IMG/VR virus record: IMGVR_UViG_3300026484_000382
Coordinates: 1 to 64,000 of that record
Length of the DNA: 64,000 nucleotides
From: a virus
Strand: one strand, 5' to 3'
Positions within the stretch are counted from its first letter, which is position 1, and every line of letters starts with the position of its first letter. This document shows positions 51,920 to 60,891 of the stretch, piece by piece. A model generated the notes under the pieces. That model was not told where the DNA came from. It was given only the letters and a program-made list of their open reading frames with translations, and searched no databases. The translations under genes and the position numbers were made by a program.

Positions 51920-53630
51920 TATAACGCTTCAAGACAAAATGCCAAAAAAAACAAATGTTATCACAAGAAGTAGTATATCTCACGTTGCTACAACACAAGA
52001 ATTTTCACCAATAGGTGATAACAAAAAAATATTTTATTACGGAAAGGACATATCTTCTATTAATCTTACTGTGCAATCTTTAGACAAGAAAGGTTTTTCT
52101 CCTGACAAACAATTTAAATTATTTTCAGATGAATTCTCAGGAGAAATAAAATTAGATTCTATAAATGTTAATGAATATTCTGAATTACCATATACTATTA
52201 CACAAATATCAGGGATAGGAAAAAGTAATGAACAGATAAAGGTAGTTAACTCTAACAATATAAAAATAATTAAAGGGTTAGAAGATATTTATAGTTTAAA
52301 TTGGCAAACAACATATACACCACATTTGGGAACAGGTTATAGTTTTAGTGTATCAGCTAAAACAAAAGAACTAGCAAATAAAGAAACATTTAGTTTTAGT
52401 GTAGGGGAAAAAACGTTTAATATAGGTAAAAAAAGTGCTAAATTATTAAATATAACAAAACAATTGAATAGAGTGTATTCAGGAGTAGCTATTTCTAAAT
52501 CAGACCCTTTACCGCTAGTTTTATCAAAAACAGTAGTAATTTCTACAACTGAAAACCCTTTGTTATCTAATATAGTTGATGGGGATAAAGTATTATTTTA
52601 TTCAGCAACAAAAATAAATAATTTATTTCATACTTATATAAAAAAAGGAGATGTTGTAGGTTTTTTATCAGAACTTATAGGGAATGAGATAAAGATAACA
52701 GAAGGGAAAAACATTTCTCCTGTTTTACAAGCTTTAAAAAATACTTCTACAGCAGGTGGAAGTCTTGTAAATAACAGAATCAATGAGGCTATTACAAAAT
52801 TTCTACAACCTAAAATTTGTACAGTTGGGGATATAATTTCCCAAATACTAAATTTTATAGGAATGGAATTTTATTATTCTTATCAAACTGATAGTTATAC
52901 AATAGACTCTCCTAGAATTTTATATTTTGAAGGCAACAAATCTGATATTACTTTATCAAAAGATGATGTTATTTCAATTAATTCTCACAATAACCTAGCT
53001 TCAACTCCATCATTAATGATACCTAATATAGATTTTAAAAATATGACACTTTCGAGTATAGCGCAAAATTGTTCACAAATGTTAGCAGGGTATATTTTAA
53101 AGAAGATGAGTAAGATTAAAGATTTGCCTGTTTTTAAAATAGAAACATTTAGTGTCCCTGAAATATTGTTCCCTGTTGAAAAAGAATTAAATAAGAAAAG
53201 TCTATTTGAAAAAATGAATGGATATTTTTCTGATGTCTGGTTATATTATGCTGGATTATCAATGAGAAGTGTTTTTTCTAATATAAACAATGGAAGCATT
53301 CAAATAGTGCCTAATTTTGATATAATAGAACCCCATAAATGGTATAAAATAGAAGATACTTGGTATTATGTGACAAGTATATCTATTTCTTTTAGTAGGG
53401 GTAGCATAATTATGAACTTGCAGTATTCTGGAATTTATGACCAGGATTTATACAAGATTCTTGATGAATTAAAACAAATAATGGGTAATAGTACTCAATG
53501 TGAAAAAACATTTAATGATTTTTTCAAAGACAAACATACGCCCTTTAACCAAAAAGTAAGTAATAAATCAAAACCATCAGAGGTGATTAAGGATATTAAA
53601 AATCAGAATATTAAGCAATTAGATTTTTAA
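51912..53630 (+). CDS. Baseplate hub-like protein
   Basis: 572 residues. The ATG at 51912 overlaps the previous stop and is preferred over the in-frame GTG at 51903. Beta-rich throughout. The residue ~470-515 segment (NNGSIQIVPNFDIIEPHKWYKI then SISISFSRGSIIMNLQYSG) resembles the hub-type domain of phage gpD/gp27 proteins in arrangement only. Position after the tape measure supports a hub or tail-tip role. Confidence 0.45.
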   Translation: MGNITLQDKMPKKTNVITRSSISHVATTQEFSPIGDNKKIFYYGKDISSINLTVQSLDKKGFSPDKQFKLFSDEFSGEIKLDSINVNEYSELPYTITQISGIGKSNEQIKVVNSNNIKIIKGLEDIYSLNWQTTYTPHLGTGYSFSVSAKTKELANKETFSFSVGEKTFNIGKKSAKLLNITKQLNRVYSGVAISKSDPLPLVLSKTVVISTTENPLLSNIVDGDKVLFYSATKINNLFHTYIKKGDVVGFLSELIGNEIKITEGKNISPVLQALKNTSTAGGSLVNNRINEAITKFLQPKICTVGDIISQILNFIGMEFYYSYQTDSYTIDSPRILYFEGNKSDITLSKDDVISINSHNNLASTPSLMIPNIDFKNMTLSSIAQNCSQMLAGYILKKMSKIKDLPVFKIETFSVPEILFPVEKELNKKSLFEKMNGYFSDVWLYYAGLSMRSVFSNINNGSIQIVPNFDIIEPHKWYKIEDTWYYVTSISISFSRGSIIMNLQYSGIYDQDLYKILDELKQIMGNSTQCEKTFNDFFKDKHTPFNQKVSNKSKPSEVIKDIKNQNIKQLDF

Positions 53631-53657
53631 TTCCTTGACCATTTTGAATTATTATGA

Positions 53658-53679
53658 TAAAATAAACAAAAAAAGGATA
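53658..53679 (+). promoter_or_regulatory. -10-like TAAAAT with A-rich leader
   Basis: TAAAATAAACAAAAAAAGGATA precedes the ATG at 53684. Closely matches the copies at 8182 and 59596. Confidence 0.5.
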
Positions 53680-53683
53680 GAAA

Positions 53684-54055
53684 ATGGATTTACTAAAAGT
53701 AGCAAACGACCCATATGCGAGTTATTTAACAAAAACAGCCGCGGTGATCAGTGATTTTGAACAAGGAAGAATTACTGCTGATGAAGCGTTTGGAGCAGCT
53801 CAAGAAATGGGAATTGCACCACAAGATTTAGTTGCAGCTCAAGAAGTTTTATTTAAAGAAGCTTCAGAAAGTGCTAGCCTTGAAAAAGTAGCATCAATTG
53901 TAGATGACCCTTATTGCACACCACTTGAAAAAGTAGCAGCGATTGTAGACGGTATTGCTGCAGGAACTGTTGATTATGATGCAGGAACTCAAGTTGCAGC
54001 TCAATTAGGATTTGATGCTCAAGACATGGAATATATCTACGCACAAACTCACTAA
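53684..54055 (+). CDS. Small virion-type protein made of two ~50-residue repeats with L-x-K-x-A motifs
   Basis: 123 residues. The halves NDPYASYLTKTAAVISDFEQ and DDPYCTPLEKVAAIVDGIAA begin two similar helical units with the same internal spacing. Motif-like segments are LLKVA (3-7), LTKTA (15-19), FKEA (~57), LEKVA (~66) and LEKVA (~81). Many potential sites in a small helical protein resemble a core or scaffold protein cleaved at several points. Its own promoter-like signal and a strong terminator flank it. Confidence 0.6.
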   Translation: MDLLKVANDPYASYLTKTAAVISDFEQGRITADEAFGAAQEMGIAPQDLVAAQEVLFKEASESASLEKVASIVDDPYCTPLEKVAAIVDGIAAGTVDYDAGTQVAAQLGFDAQDMEYIYAQTH

Positions 54056-54067
54056 GCTAACCTAAAA

Positions 54068-54095
54068 AAAAGGAGGGTGCTTATACCCCCCTTTT
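54068..54095. terminator. Bidirectional terminator between convergent genes
   Basis: AAAAGGAGGG (54068-54077) pairs with CCCCCCTTTT (54086-54095) with one A-C mismatch around an 8-nt loop. On the plus strand it ends in TTTT. On the minus strand the same stem is followed by a T-run of eight, a good terminator for the leftward operon. Confidence 0.7.
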
Positions 54096-54203
54096 AAGAA
54101 CCATCAAAATAAATAAAACCAACTTAACTACTAATTTAACTGAATCAAGTATAGTTTTTTTTAATATCATGATGGATGCACTAGGCTTACTTACATCAAA
54201 CAT
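54081..54203 (-). CDS. Small membrane protein at end of leftward islet
   Basis: 40 residues, start ATG at 54203 with AAGGAATAAA just upstream on the minus strand. N-terminus MFDVSKPSASIM, then a hydrophobic helix (VKLVVKLVLFILMVL) and a basic end. The stop lies in the terminator hairpin. A 10-bp inverted repeat (54177-54186 with 54257-54266) encloses the start region. Short, so tentative, but the ribosome-binding site and the membrane helix support it. Confidence 0.45.
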   Translation of the reverse strand: MFDVSKPSASIMILKKTILDSVKLVVKLVLFILMVLKRGV

Positions 54204-54266
54204 TTTATTCCTTTATCTTAAATTTCTCTTTTAATATAGAGATTCCTTTGATAAGGGCCTAGTGCA
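54177..54266. repeat. 10-bp inverted repeat around the small leftward gene start
   Basis: TGCACTAGGC (54177-54186) and GCCTAGTGCA (54257-54266) are perfect inverted copies about 70 bp apart, with ATCAAA/TTTGAT further inside (54195-54200 and near 54246). In the leftward transcript this would pair the gene's upstream and early coding regions. It could limit translation of the small membrane protein. Confidence 0.45.
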
Positions 54267-54278
54267 CAAATATATAAC

Positions 54279-55001
54279 TTATTTTGTTTTAATATTTTGA
54301 GTTGAAGAATTGCTTTTAACTAATATTTTAGTGTTTGGCGTAATGTGTTTTGTAGAGTTTGTTTGGTTTATTCTATACATTTCTGAAGTCGATAAAGTTG
54401 TGGGGTTACTAGCTGGTTTCATTCCTGGGGTTATGTTGATAGTTTGTTCAACAATATTATTAGGCTTATTATTACAATCAAATAAATCTTTTTTTGTTTT
54501 TGTTAATTCATTTTGACATTTAGTTAATTGGTCTAGCTCTTTATAACACAAATTACAAACTGTATTTACCCCAAAACTCTGATTTATTTTAATTATTTCA
54601 TTGTCTTCAATCTCATTATAAGAAGCAAAATAAAATCCATATTTTAATTCTGTTAATTGACCTCTTATGTTTTTTGTTATTGACTCCCAGGACAATGAAA
54701 GACCCTCTTCGCTGTTGAAAGCAGAATAAATTATCCTTTTTTTCCCATCTCCATATTTTAAAACAACGGCATCAGTTTTTTCGTCGGAGAATACTATTTG
54801 AATTAAAATATACCCGTTTTTATATGGTGGTTGTATTGTTAGAATAATATAATTATCTCTTTGCAGTGATGGTATAATTTCTGTTCTGTATGTGTTATCA
54901 TCAAAAAAATAAATAGCATTATTTGTTTTGTAAAACTTACTATCTACAATTATTGATTTTTTTTTGTCTATAGGTAAACAAGGAGCAAAAGAAAAACTCA
55001 T
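54279..55001 (-). CDS. Leftward-islet protein of unknown function
   Basis: 240 residues from the ATG at 55001, which overlaps the upstream stop (ATGA). A longer in-frame start at 55034 lacks a ribosome-binding site. Mainly beta-rich for ~170 residues, a CNLCYKEL cysteine pair and coiled segment follow, then a Thr/Asn-rich tail. No recognised domain. Part of the minus-strand islet. Confidence 0.5.
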   Translation of the reverse strand: MSFSFAPCLPIDKKKSIIVDSKFYKTNNAIYFFDDNTYRTEIIPSLQRDNYIILTIQPPYKNGYILIQIVFSDEKTDAVVLKYGDGKKRIIYSAFNSEEGLSLSWESITKNIRGQLTELKYGFYFASYNEIEDNEIIKINQSFGVNTVCNLCYKELDQLTKCQNELTKTKKDLFDCNNKPNNIVEQTINITPGMKPASNPTTLSTSEMYRINQTNSTKHITPNTKILVKSNSSTQNIKTK

Positions 55002-56053
55002 TGTTCTTGTTTCTCTTTTTTGTGTTTTACCCATAATTCAGGTAATTTAACTAATCCATAACCTAACATACCTCCCCATAAAGCTTTACCAGCTGTATGC
55101 CCAAGTAATGACTTATCTAACACAGGACTACCTTTCATTCCTTTATATAAATCAATATCATCACTATTGTAGCCATGTTTTATTTTTGACATCATATTAG
55201 GCAGAAGATATTTTGATAAAGAATGTAATAGTTTTTTTGAACCTTTGGCTCTTTCCCCCGCTTTAGACCATACTTCACCTTTTTTTACATCTTTTAATTC
55301 ATTTTTATCAAAGTAAGTGTCTGGGGTTGAACCAACAGATTTGTAGGCTCTTCCTAATAGTCTTAAAGTTAAAGGTTCTACTCCAGCACCTATTGCCATA
55401 CCTGCTCCACTTAATACTGCAGGAGAAAGAACATTTTCTTCTTTATTGTCTAATTCGGCTGTTGCTGCTGAATTAGCTCCTCCCATAACAGCCATTGGAA
55501 CAAAACCTTTAAGAAATCCTTTTCCCCTAAAGGAACTTATAACACCGCCCATTACACCTCCAACGCCTCCACCGAATAAAGCGGCTTTACCTACATCTTC
55601 CTGGCCTTCTTTTCTTTTTCTTTTTTGTTCATCAAGTTCATCTGTTGCTAATTCAGCAGACCTAGATAAACCAGCTGTTTTCACAATTAAATAATTACCA
55701 GCAGAACTTTGTTTTACCAAATCTATCTTTTTTTTTAAGTATTGGTTTGAAACTCTTTTACCTGCTAATAATTTCCTTGCTTCAATAGCTTTATCTACCT
55801 TTTTATTATTGGATACTTTACCATATGCTCCACCTGCTGCTGCACCAGTTCCAATGTGAGCAAGTGTGCCTATTAATCCAGTTTTCTTACTTCTTGCTGA
55901 ATCAAAAATCCTCAACCCAAGCCCACCAACAAGGGCACCTTTATATGCTCCTTCTAGCACAGGTTCAACGTCTTTCCTTGTGTGTGGGTAGAGAGCATCG
56001 GCTTTAGCTTGTTCTTCAAGAATGTATCCATCAATACTTCTATTTTTATCCAT
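54998..56053 (-). CDS. Large glycine-rich membrane-type protein with internal LIVKTA motif
   Basis: 351 residues. Several Gly/Ala-rich hydrophobic segments (~36-50, ~60-78, ~150-165, ~175-195, ~205-225, ~320-335), for example GAYKGALVGGLGL and ALFGGGVGGVMGG. Residues 121-130 read YLIVKTAGLS, placing the recurring motif in mid-protein. Shares a style with the other motif proteins and may be an injected pore component. Starts 18 bp after the previous leftward gene. Confidence 0.6.
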   Translation of the reverse strand: MDKNRSIDGYILEEQAKADALYPHTRKDVEPVLEGAYKGALVGGLGLRIFDSARSKKTGLIGTLAHIGTGAAAGGAYGKVSNNKKVDKAIEARKLLAGKRVSNQYLKKKIDLVKQSSAGNYLIVKTAGLSRSAELATDELDEQKRKRKEGQEDVGKAALFGGGVGGVMGGVISSFRGKGFLKGFVPMAVMGGANSAATAELDNKEENVLSPAVLSGAGMAIGAGVEPLTLRLLGRAYKSVGSTPDTYFDKNELKDVKKGEVWSKAGERAKGSKKLLHSLSKYLLPNMMSKIKHGYNSDDIDLYKGMKGSPVLDKSLLGHTAGKALWGGMLGYGLVKLPELWVKHKKEKQEQ

Positions 56054-56070
56054 TTTTATATCCTTAGAAT

Positions 56071-56478
56071 TTATCTAGACAAACTTCCTGCTGTTTGAAT
56101 GTATTTTAATGCTTTTTCTGTTTTAGAACCTCTATTAATATCAGCAATAATTTTAGCTGTTGCTAAATCAACATTACCACCATATTGATGAATTTGATAT
56201 ATAGCATCTGCCATCAATTCTTTATTATCAGCCATTCTAGGAGATAAAGTATAAACTGCTCCAGCCCATGCTTTTAATTTACTGTCAGACACTTCTCCTA
56301 ACTCTGGATGTTTTCTTTTAGCATATTTAACAATACTATTTAATCTAATCTTAAACATTAAATCATCTGTTTGCTGAATTACCTTTTCAGCTCCTACTAA
56401 TGTTGCCGTTGTTCCACCTACTGTCATAGCAATATCTTCTAATTTACTTTTCTCAGCTATTTTTTCTAAATAAGACAT
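56071..56478 (-). CDS. Leftward-islet helical protein with terminal motif-like ends
   Basis: 135 residues. N-terminus MSYLEKIAEKSK (an LxKxA-like start), body helical (KIRLNSIVKYAKRKHPELGE), C-terminus YIQTAGSLSR, which parallels VKTAGLSRS of the neighbouring protein. AAAAAAAGGATTTCAA precedes the ATG on the minus strand, after a TATAAT (complement of 56501-56506). First gene of the leftward islet. Confidence 0.6.
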   Translation of the reverse strand: MSYLEKIAEKSKLEDIAMTVGGTTATLVGAEKVIQQTDDLMFKIRLNSIVKYAKRKHPELGEVSDSKLKAWAGAVYTLSPRMADNKELMADAIYQIHQYGGNVDLATAKIIADINRGSKTEKALKYIQTAGSLSR

Positions 56479-56500
56479 TTGAAATCCTTTTTTTGTATTA

Positions 56501-56541
56501 ATTATAACATATTTTGATATAATATTTAAAAAAAGGATTTT
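56501..56541. promoter_or_regulatory. Divergent -10-like pair between islet and baseplate genes
   Basis: Leftward TATAAT (complement of 56501-56506) and rightward TATAAT (56518-56523) sit back to back, each followed by AAAAAAAGGATTT. This arrangement parallels 19053-19179. Confidence 0.55.
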
Positions 56542-56544
56542 GTA

Positions 56545-57810
56545 ATGTTGAATACGAACGACATATTAGATTCATTTAAAATGATAAATCCAAAAATAAT
56601 ACAAAAAACAATAGACAAATACACAACTATATATAAAAATAAGTATCCCCAAATTGATTTTTCAAAACAAGAAAATATAGATTTTATTGTAATGCCTGTA
56701 GTTGCAGCTGAGCTTACAATAGAACTAAACAAAAATAAATTATTATCAACTAATACAATAAATGGTGTTATAGACTCAAACATGACAGAAGATGAAAAAC
56801 TTTCAGCATTAAAAGCATATGCTAAATTAATAGGATTTAAACCTATTTCTAATTCGTGGGAGAATTTGTATAATGAAATTATTCAATTTACACAAAACAA
56901 TTGGTACAATCTAAAAACACCTATCTCTAATTTTATTTTAAACAAGTTTAATTATATTGAAAACATATACATATCTGATAGCAATTCTTCAGAAATGGTA
57001 AGAAATAGAGTTTACTATATCCAAATACCTGGTATGAAAATAAACACATTTGAACTATCAGACAACAATCAAACTAATTTATTTAATTACGCTTTCTCTA
57101 TAGATGATTATGAAAAATACAAAGCAGCAAAAGAAGGCGGTTTTTTCAGTTTACCTAGCTGTATAGATTTATATTTATTTACAGAAATAAAAGAAAGTAC
57201 TTTAAAAGTAACTCCTATTGATAATTATTTTTCTTTGAAAGAAGGCTATTATGTTAGTGTAGAATGTGATGAACATCAAATAATCCATTCAAATTTTAAT
57301 GATAAAAATGTTGATGGAATTATTTTTTGTAAACCAAGATTTTATGTTGATACAGAAGAAGAAATAGAGATTAAAATAAGAGAATACATTCTGCCCAATA
57401 AAGACGAAATAAAAGTAGACGAGCTAGTTACTACATCCGATATTTTAATAAAAGCACCTTATCCAATCTTTATTTCACTACTTTGTTACAGTTCTGAAAA
57501 ATATTCTTCTTCCGATAAAGAAAATATGAAAAACATTTTAAATGAGTATCTTAAGTCGAAACATAGAAATCCTAAAGAGATATCTTTGAAAGATATGTCT
57601 AATGTTTTGTTAAGTAATAATTATAATGTAGATTTGCAGCCAAAAGTAAATATAGAATTATATCCTTATATAAATTATCAAGTTAAAAAAGAAGCAATTT
57701 TTCCATTAACAAAAAAAGACTACAGATTAAACAATGCTGATTTATATAACCAAATTTCAAACAATACATCTGTATTCTACATAAAGGATATAAATGTTAT
57801 ACCAGAATAA
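56545..57810 (+). CDS. Baseplate wedge-like protein (J/gp6 type candidate)
   Basis: 421 residues. Layout resembles baseplate J-like proteins: a helical start, a central beta domain (~145-270), and a final part with LIKAPYPIFISLLCYSSEKYS and KENMKNILNEYLKSKHRNPKEI, the alpha/beta closing domain. AAAAAAAGGATTTTGTA precedes the ATG. The downstream gene overlaps its stop. Assignment is pattern-based. Confidence 0.45.
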   Translation: MLNTNDILDSFKMINPKIIQKTIDKYTTIYKNKYPQIDFSKQENIDFIVMPVVAAELTIELNKNKLLSTNTINGVIDSNMTEDEKLSALKAYAKLIGFKPISNSWENLYNEIIQFTQNNWYNLKTPISNFILNKFNYIENIYISDSNSSEMVRNRVYYIQIPGMKINTFELSDNNQTNLFNYAFSIDDYEKYKAAKEGGFFSLPSCIDLYLFTEIKESTLKVTPIDNYFSLKEGYYVSVECDEHQIIHSNFNDKNVDGIIFCKPRFYVDTEEEIEIKIREYILPNKDEIKVDELVTTSDILIKAPYPIFISLLCYSSEKYSSSDKENMKNILNEYLKSKHRNPKEISLKDMSNVLLSNNYNVDLQPKVNIELYPYINYQVKKEAIFPLTKKDYRLNNADLYNQISNNTSVFYIKDINVIPE

Positions 57811-59566
57811 TCAAAATAGTATATTGTTTTATTCCTTATTGGGAGACTATTATATATATATGTATAAAAAAAATGAAAAAAGCGACTGTATAAACACAGG
57901 GACATCTATTTTGCTTGAAGAAATATTTGAAGACACTTCACATATAATAAATAGTAGTTTTTTATATAAAAATACAACATCTTTGTTTTTTATAGGAACA
58001 ATAGAGTATATTGATAGTAATACAATTAGATACTTTGATATTAATGGAAAAGAAATAAACCCAACATCCGTATATATATTAAATAAAGAAAATGATATTA
58101 TTTTTAACACTTTAGAGCAAGATGAAATAATAAAATATTTACAAAAAAATAAACTTTCGTTATCTCTTATTTATTATACAAAAGAACAAAAACTAAATGC
58201 AGATGAAATAGCTGCTATGTTTAATGTAACAGATATAGATGTAAGTAAGTTTATTGCGTATTTAATGTATAAGATGATTCAACATAATGTTTACAATAAG
58301 AAACTAGTTAACAATTTAATAGCAATATATTTCAATACCCCATTCTGTTTAACAGAAAAAGAAAAGATATTAAAATATCAAGACGGAAAAGTTATTACAG
58401 ATGTGAATGAATATGAAATAATTCATGATGTATACATAAAGAAAAAAGGTGATATTAAATTTGGAGAACCTTTATATTATATATCCAAGATTAACAATTC
58501 AAATTCTAGTGTAATCAATAATATTATTGATAAAATGTTTTATATCGATAACTATTCAAATGCTTTTTATTTGAATAAGCTAAAAACATATGTAACATCT
58601 ACCTTTCTTAACGCCAGTATATCTGTTGATGTGCTTATTCAGAATCCAAAAAAAGGAACCGTATTAGCAAATATTTTTAGAAATATTTCTTACATAGATG
58701 CTTCTTTAAATACCTACAAAGAGAAAGAGGAAGAAATTAAGGTTTCGCTTGAAAGTAATTTGAAGTTAATAGAAAAAGGATTATTTGAAGCAAAAGAGAC
58801 CACAGTAATAACAACACATTATTATGATGAAAATGTTAATGCTGTTACATTATTAGATGAAAAACTTAAAATTATAGAGAAAGGGAAAGTAGATACACTT
58901 GAAACTGAATTCAAGAAAGGTATGTCCCTAGAAAAAAATATAATAGATGCAATAGGAGAAGATAAAAACAAAGAATATGTAAAAGAAAATTTATCAAGTG
59001 TTGAAAATTCAAGATTAACAGCATTATGGGAAAAATTTAATTTAAAAAATTTAATAGAAAAAGGTGTTAAAAAAATTATCTATAGTGATACTTTAAAATA
59101 TCCAAAAAACGATAATTTAAAATACAAGTATGTTATTACTCCTACATACAATGTTATTGAAAAATACATAGAAAATATTAGTTATTTTGCTTTTGATTTT
59201 ACCACATTGCCTACTGACGATATTTTAACAAAAATATATGATATTAATACCCCACATACTTATGAAACCTTAAAAAAACAAGGGCTTGTTGAAAGAAGTG
59301 AAAGTAATAAAATGAAAGGGAAAGAAACATTAAAATATTTGTCATTATCTCTTTTTAGTGGAACAGAATTGACTAAAAACAAGACTACTATTGATAGGTC
59401 TCTTTTAAGAACCAGGGATACATTAGGTGGAAACGTTTATTTAAACAAAGAAGAAGTTAACAATCTATTGTCATCAAACAAATTAAGCAAAAAGATTTCT
59501 AATGTGTTTATACAAAAAGACGAATTAACAATGGACAGTAATACACTAATAGACGAGAAAAAATAA
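57794..59566 (+). CDS. Baseplate-module protein of unknown function
   Basis: 590 residues, overlapping the preceding gene by 17 bp. N-terminal half mixed alpha/beta with YLMYKMIQHNVYNKK helix. The ~300-380 region has repeating DEKLKIIEKGKVDTLE and SNLKLIEKGLFEAK phrases. The C-terminal third is charged. Coupled to the wedge-like gene, so probably a baseplate component. Confidence 0.5.
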   Translation: MLYQNNQNSILFYSLLGDYYIYMYKKNEKSDCINTGTSILLEEIFEDTSHIINSSFLYKNTTSLFFIGTIEYIDSNTIRYFDINGKEINPTSVYILNKENDIIFNTLEQDEIIKYLQKNKLSLSLIYYTKEQKLNADEIAAMFNVTDIDVSKFIAYLMYKMIQHNVYNKKLVNNLIAIYFNTPFCLTEKEKILKYQDGKVITDVNEYEIIHDVYIKKKGDIKFGEPLYYISKINNSNSSVINNIIDKMFYIDNYSNAFYLNKLKTYVTSTFLNASISVDVLIQNPKKGTVLANIFRNISYIDASLNTYKEKEEEIKVSLESNLKLIEKGLFEAKETTVITTHYYDENVNAVTLLDEKLKIIEKGKVDTLETEFKKGMSLEKNIIDAIGEDKNKEYVKENLSSVENSRLTALWEKFNLKNLIEKGVKKIIYSDTLKYPKNDNLKYKYVITPTYNVIEKYIENISYFAFDFTTLPTDDILTKIYDINTPHTYETLKKQGLVERSESNKMKGKETLKYLSLSLFSGTELTKNKTTIDRSLLRTRDTLGGNVYLNKEEVNNLLSSNKLSKKISNVFIQKDELTMDSNTLIDEKK

Positions 59567-59595
59567 AATAAATTGCAAAATAAAATATTTTATGC

Positions 59596-59620
59596 TACAA
59601 TAAACAAAAAAAAAGGATTA
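59596..59620 (+). promoter_or_regulatory. -10-like TACAAT with A-rich leader
   Basis: TACAATAAACAAAAAAAAAGGATT precedes the ATG at 59625. Nearly identical to the copies at 60092 and 8182. Confidence 0.55.
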
Positions 59621-59624
59621 ACAG

Positions 59625-60029
59625 ATGAGAGCATTTGACCTTATCAAAACTGCAGGTGCAGAATATGGATACGACGAACAAGACAATGAAGGACTATCTC
59701 CAGTAGCTAAAGCAGCAATCGCAGCAGGGCTTCTTACAGCAGGTGGAGCAGGATTAAAATATGGTGGTCCTAAATTAGCAGACCACATGATGGATAAAGT
59801 TAATAAATTAGGCGATGAAAGTGAAAAAATTAAAGCAATGTTAAAAAAGAAAAAAGATGATAAACCTCTTTATGAAAATGCTAGTAAGGCTAAAGAAGCT
59901 TTAAATAAAAAATGGCAAAAATTAAAAGAGATCGGTGAGCACAAACATGGTGGGAAAGCACTTATTGGTGGAGGTGTTACAACTGCAGCTCTTGCTGGAA
60001 CAGATTACTACCAAAGAAATAGAGGGTAA
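59625..60029 (+). CDS. LIKTA-tagged protein with Gly-rich segments
   Basis: 134 residues. The N-terminus MRAFDLIKTAGAEYGYD closely parallels MRSFNLIKTAAKKK of the protein at 22567-23004. Residues ~26-48 are Ala/Gly-rich (AKAAIAAGLLTAGGAGLKYG). A charged helix follows, and the end (GGKALIGGGVTTAALAG) is another Gly/Ala helix with a basic tail. Likely a packaged virion protein near the capsid genes. Confidence 0.7.
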   Translation: MRAFDLIKTAGAEYGYDEQDNEGLSPVAKAAIAAGLLTAGGAGLKYGGPKLADHMMDKVNKLGDESEKIKAMLKKKKDDKPLYENASKAKEALNKKWQKLKEIGEHKHGGKALIGGGVTTAALAGTDYYQRNRG

Positions 60030-60091
60030 TCTCTCTTTTCTTCTCCTATTATTTTCTTTACTTACTTCTTTTAATAAAATCAAAATTATGC

Positions 60092-60114
60092 TACAATAAA
60101 TAAAAAAAGGATTA
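60092..60114 (+). promoter_or_regulatory. -10-like TACAAT with A-rich leader
   Basis: TACAATAAATAAAAAAAGGATT precedes the ATG at 60117. Recurring motif copy. Confidence 0.55.
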
Positions 60115-60116
60115 CA

Positions 60117-60578
60117 ATGAATTCAAAAAGTTACTTTTTATTTAAAACAGCTGATGACAATAATAATGGTGTTGGGACAGGAACTATTGCAGGAGGTGCT
60201 TTAGCATTAGGTGGGCTTGGAAGTATGGGATACGGACATAATTTAATTAATAAAGCTACACCTGATACTCCACTATTTTCAAAAGGAAACCAACTTGGTA
60301 CATTAGGATATGGTGCTGCAAATATCCAACAAACTAAAACAATTGGAGAAGCAAATACAAAAAAAATTAATGATTTTGTTGAGTTTAATGGTGGAAAAGA
60401 AAAATTTGATGTTAACAATCTAGATGAAACAGGAAAGAAGACATATAATAAAATGTTAACAGAAGGTGAAAATATAGCTAATTTAGGAAAAGGTTCTAAA
60501 TTTATGCATTATGGGAAAATTGGTGGACTACTTGGTGGTGGAATGATGTTAGGATCAATGCTAACCAATAATAATTAA
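60117..60578 (+). CDS. LFKTA-tagged protein with two glycine-zipper helices
   Basis: 153 residues. N-terminus MNSKSYFLFKTADDN. Glycine-rich segments ~20-40 (GTIAGGALALGGLGSMGYG) and ~135-148 (IGGLLGGGMMLGSM). Middle is soluble and charged. The pattern is the same as other motif proteins. Membrane pore or injected protein is an inference. Confidence 0.7.
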   Translation: MNSKSYFLFKTADDNNNGVGTGTIAGGALALGGLGSMGYGHNLINKATPDTPLFSKGNQLGTLGYGAANIQQTKTIGEANTKKINDFVEFNGGKEKFDVNNLDETGKKTYNKMLTEGENIANLGKGSKFMHYGKIGGLLGGGMMLGSMLTNNN

Positions 60579-60590
60579 AAAGGATATAAA

Positions 60591-60845
60591 ATGAAGATAG
60601 AACAAATTTCTGAACTATTAGAAAAAACAGCTGCTCATATAGAGATGCTTGAAAATGAAAACAATATGTTAAGAAAAAAATTAGAAGAAAGTGTTTCTGC
60701 AGTTAATTTAAACAAAGAAGCTTCTTTTGATTTTTCAGATGTAGTAAATAACGACTATGATTCTTTAGGGCAACCTTCTAATTATTCCCCGAGTAATCAA
60801 CTTTCTTCTGGGCAAAAATTAGAAGAGTTCTTAAATAATTTATAA
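60591..60845 (+). CDS. Small coiled-coil protein with LLEKTA motif
   Basis: 84 residues. Residues 8-14 ELLEKTA resemble the motif in a coiled-coil context (IEMLENENNMLRKKLEE), and LNKEAS follows at ~43. The C-terminus is Ser/Asn/Gln-rich. AAAAGGATATAAA precedes the ATG. May be a scaffold-like or capsid-associated protein. Confidence 0.55.
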   Translation: MKIEQISELLEKTAAHIEMLENENNMLRKKLEESVSAVNLNKEASFDFSDVVNNDYDSLGQPSNYSPSNQLSSGQKLEEFLNNL

Positions 60846-60891
60846 AAAAACTCTCTATAAATAAGAGCATTTCTTATTTTTGTTTTTTTTG

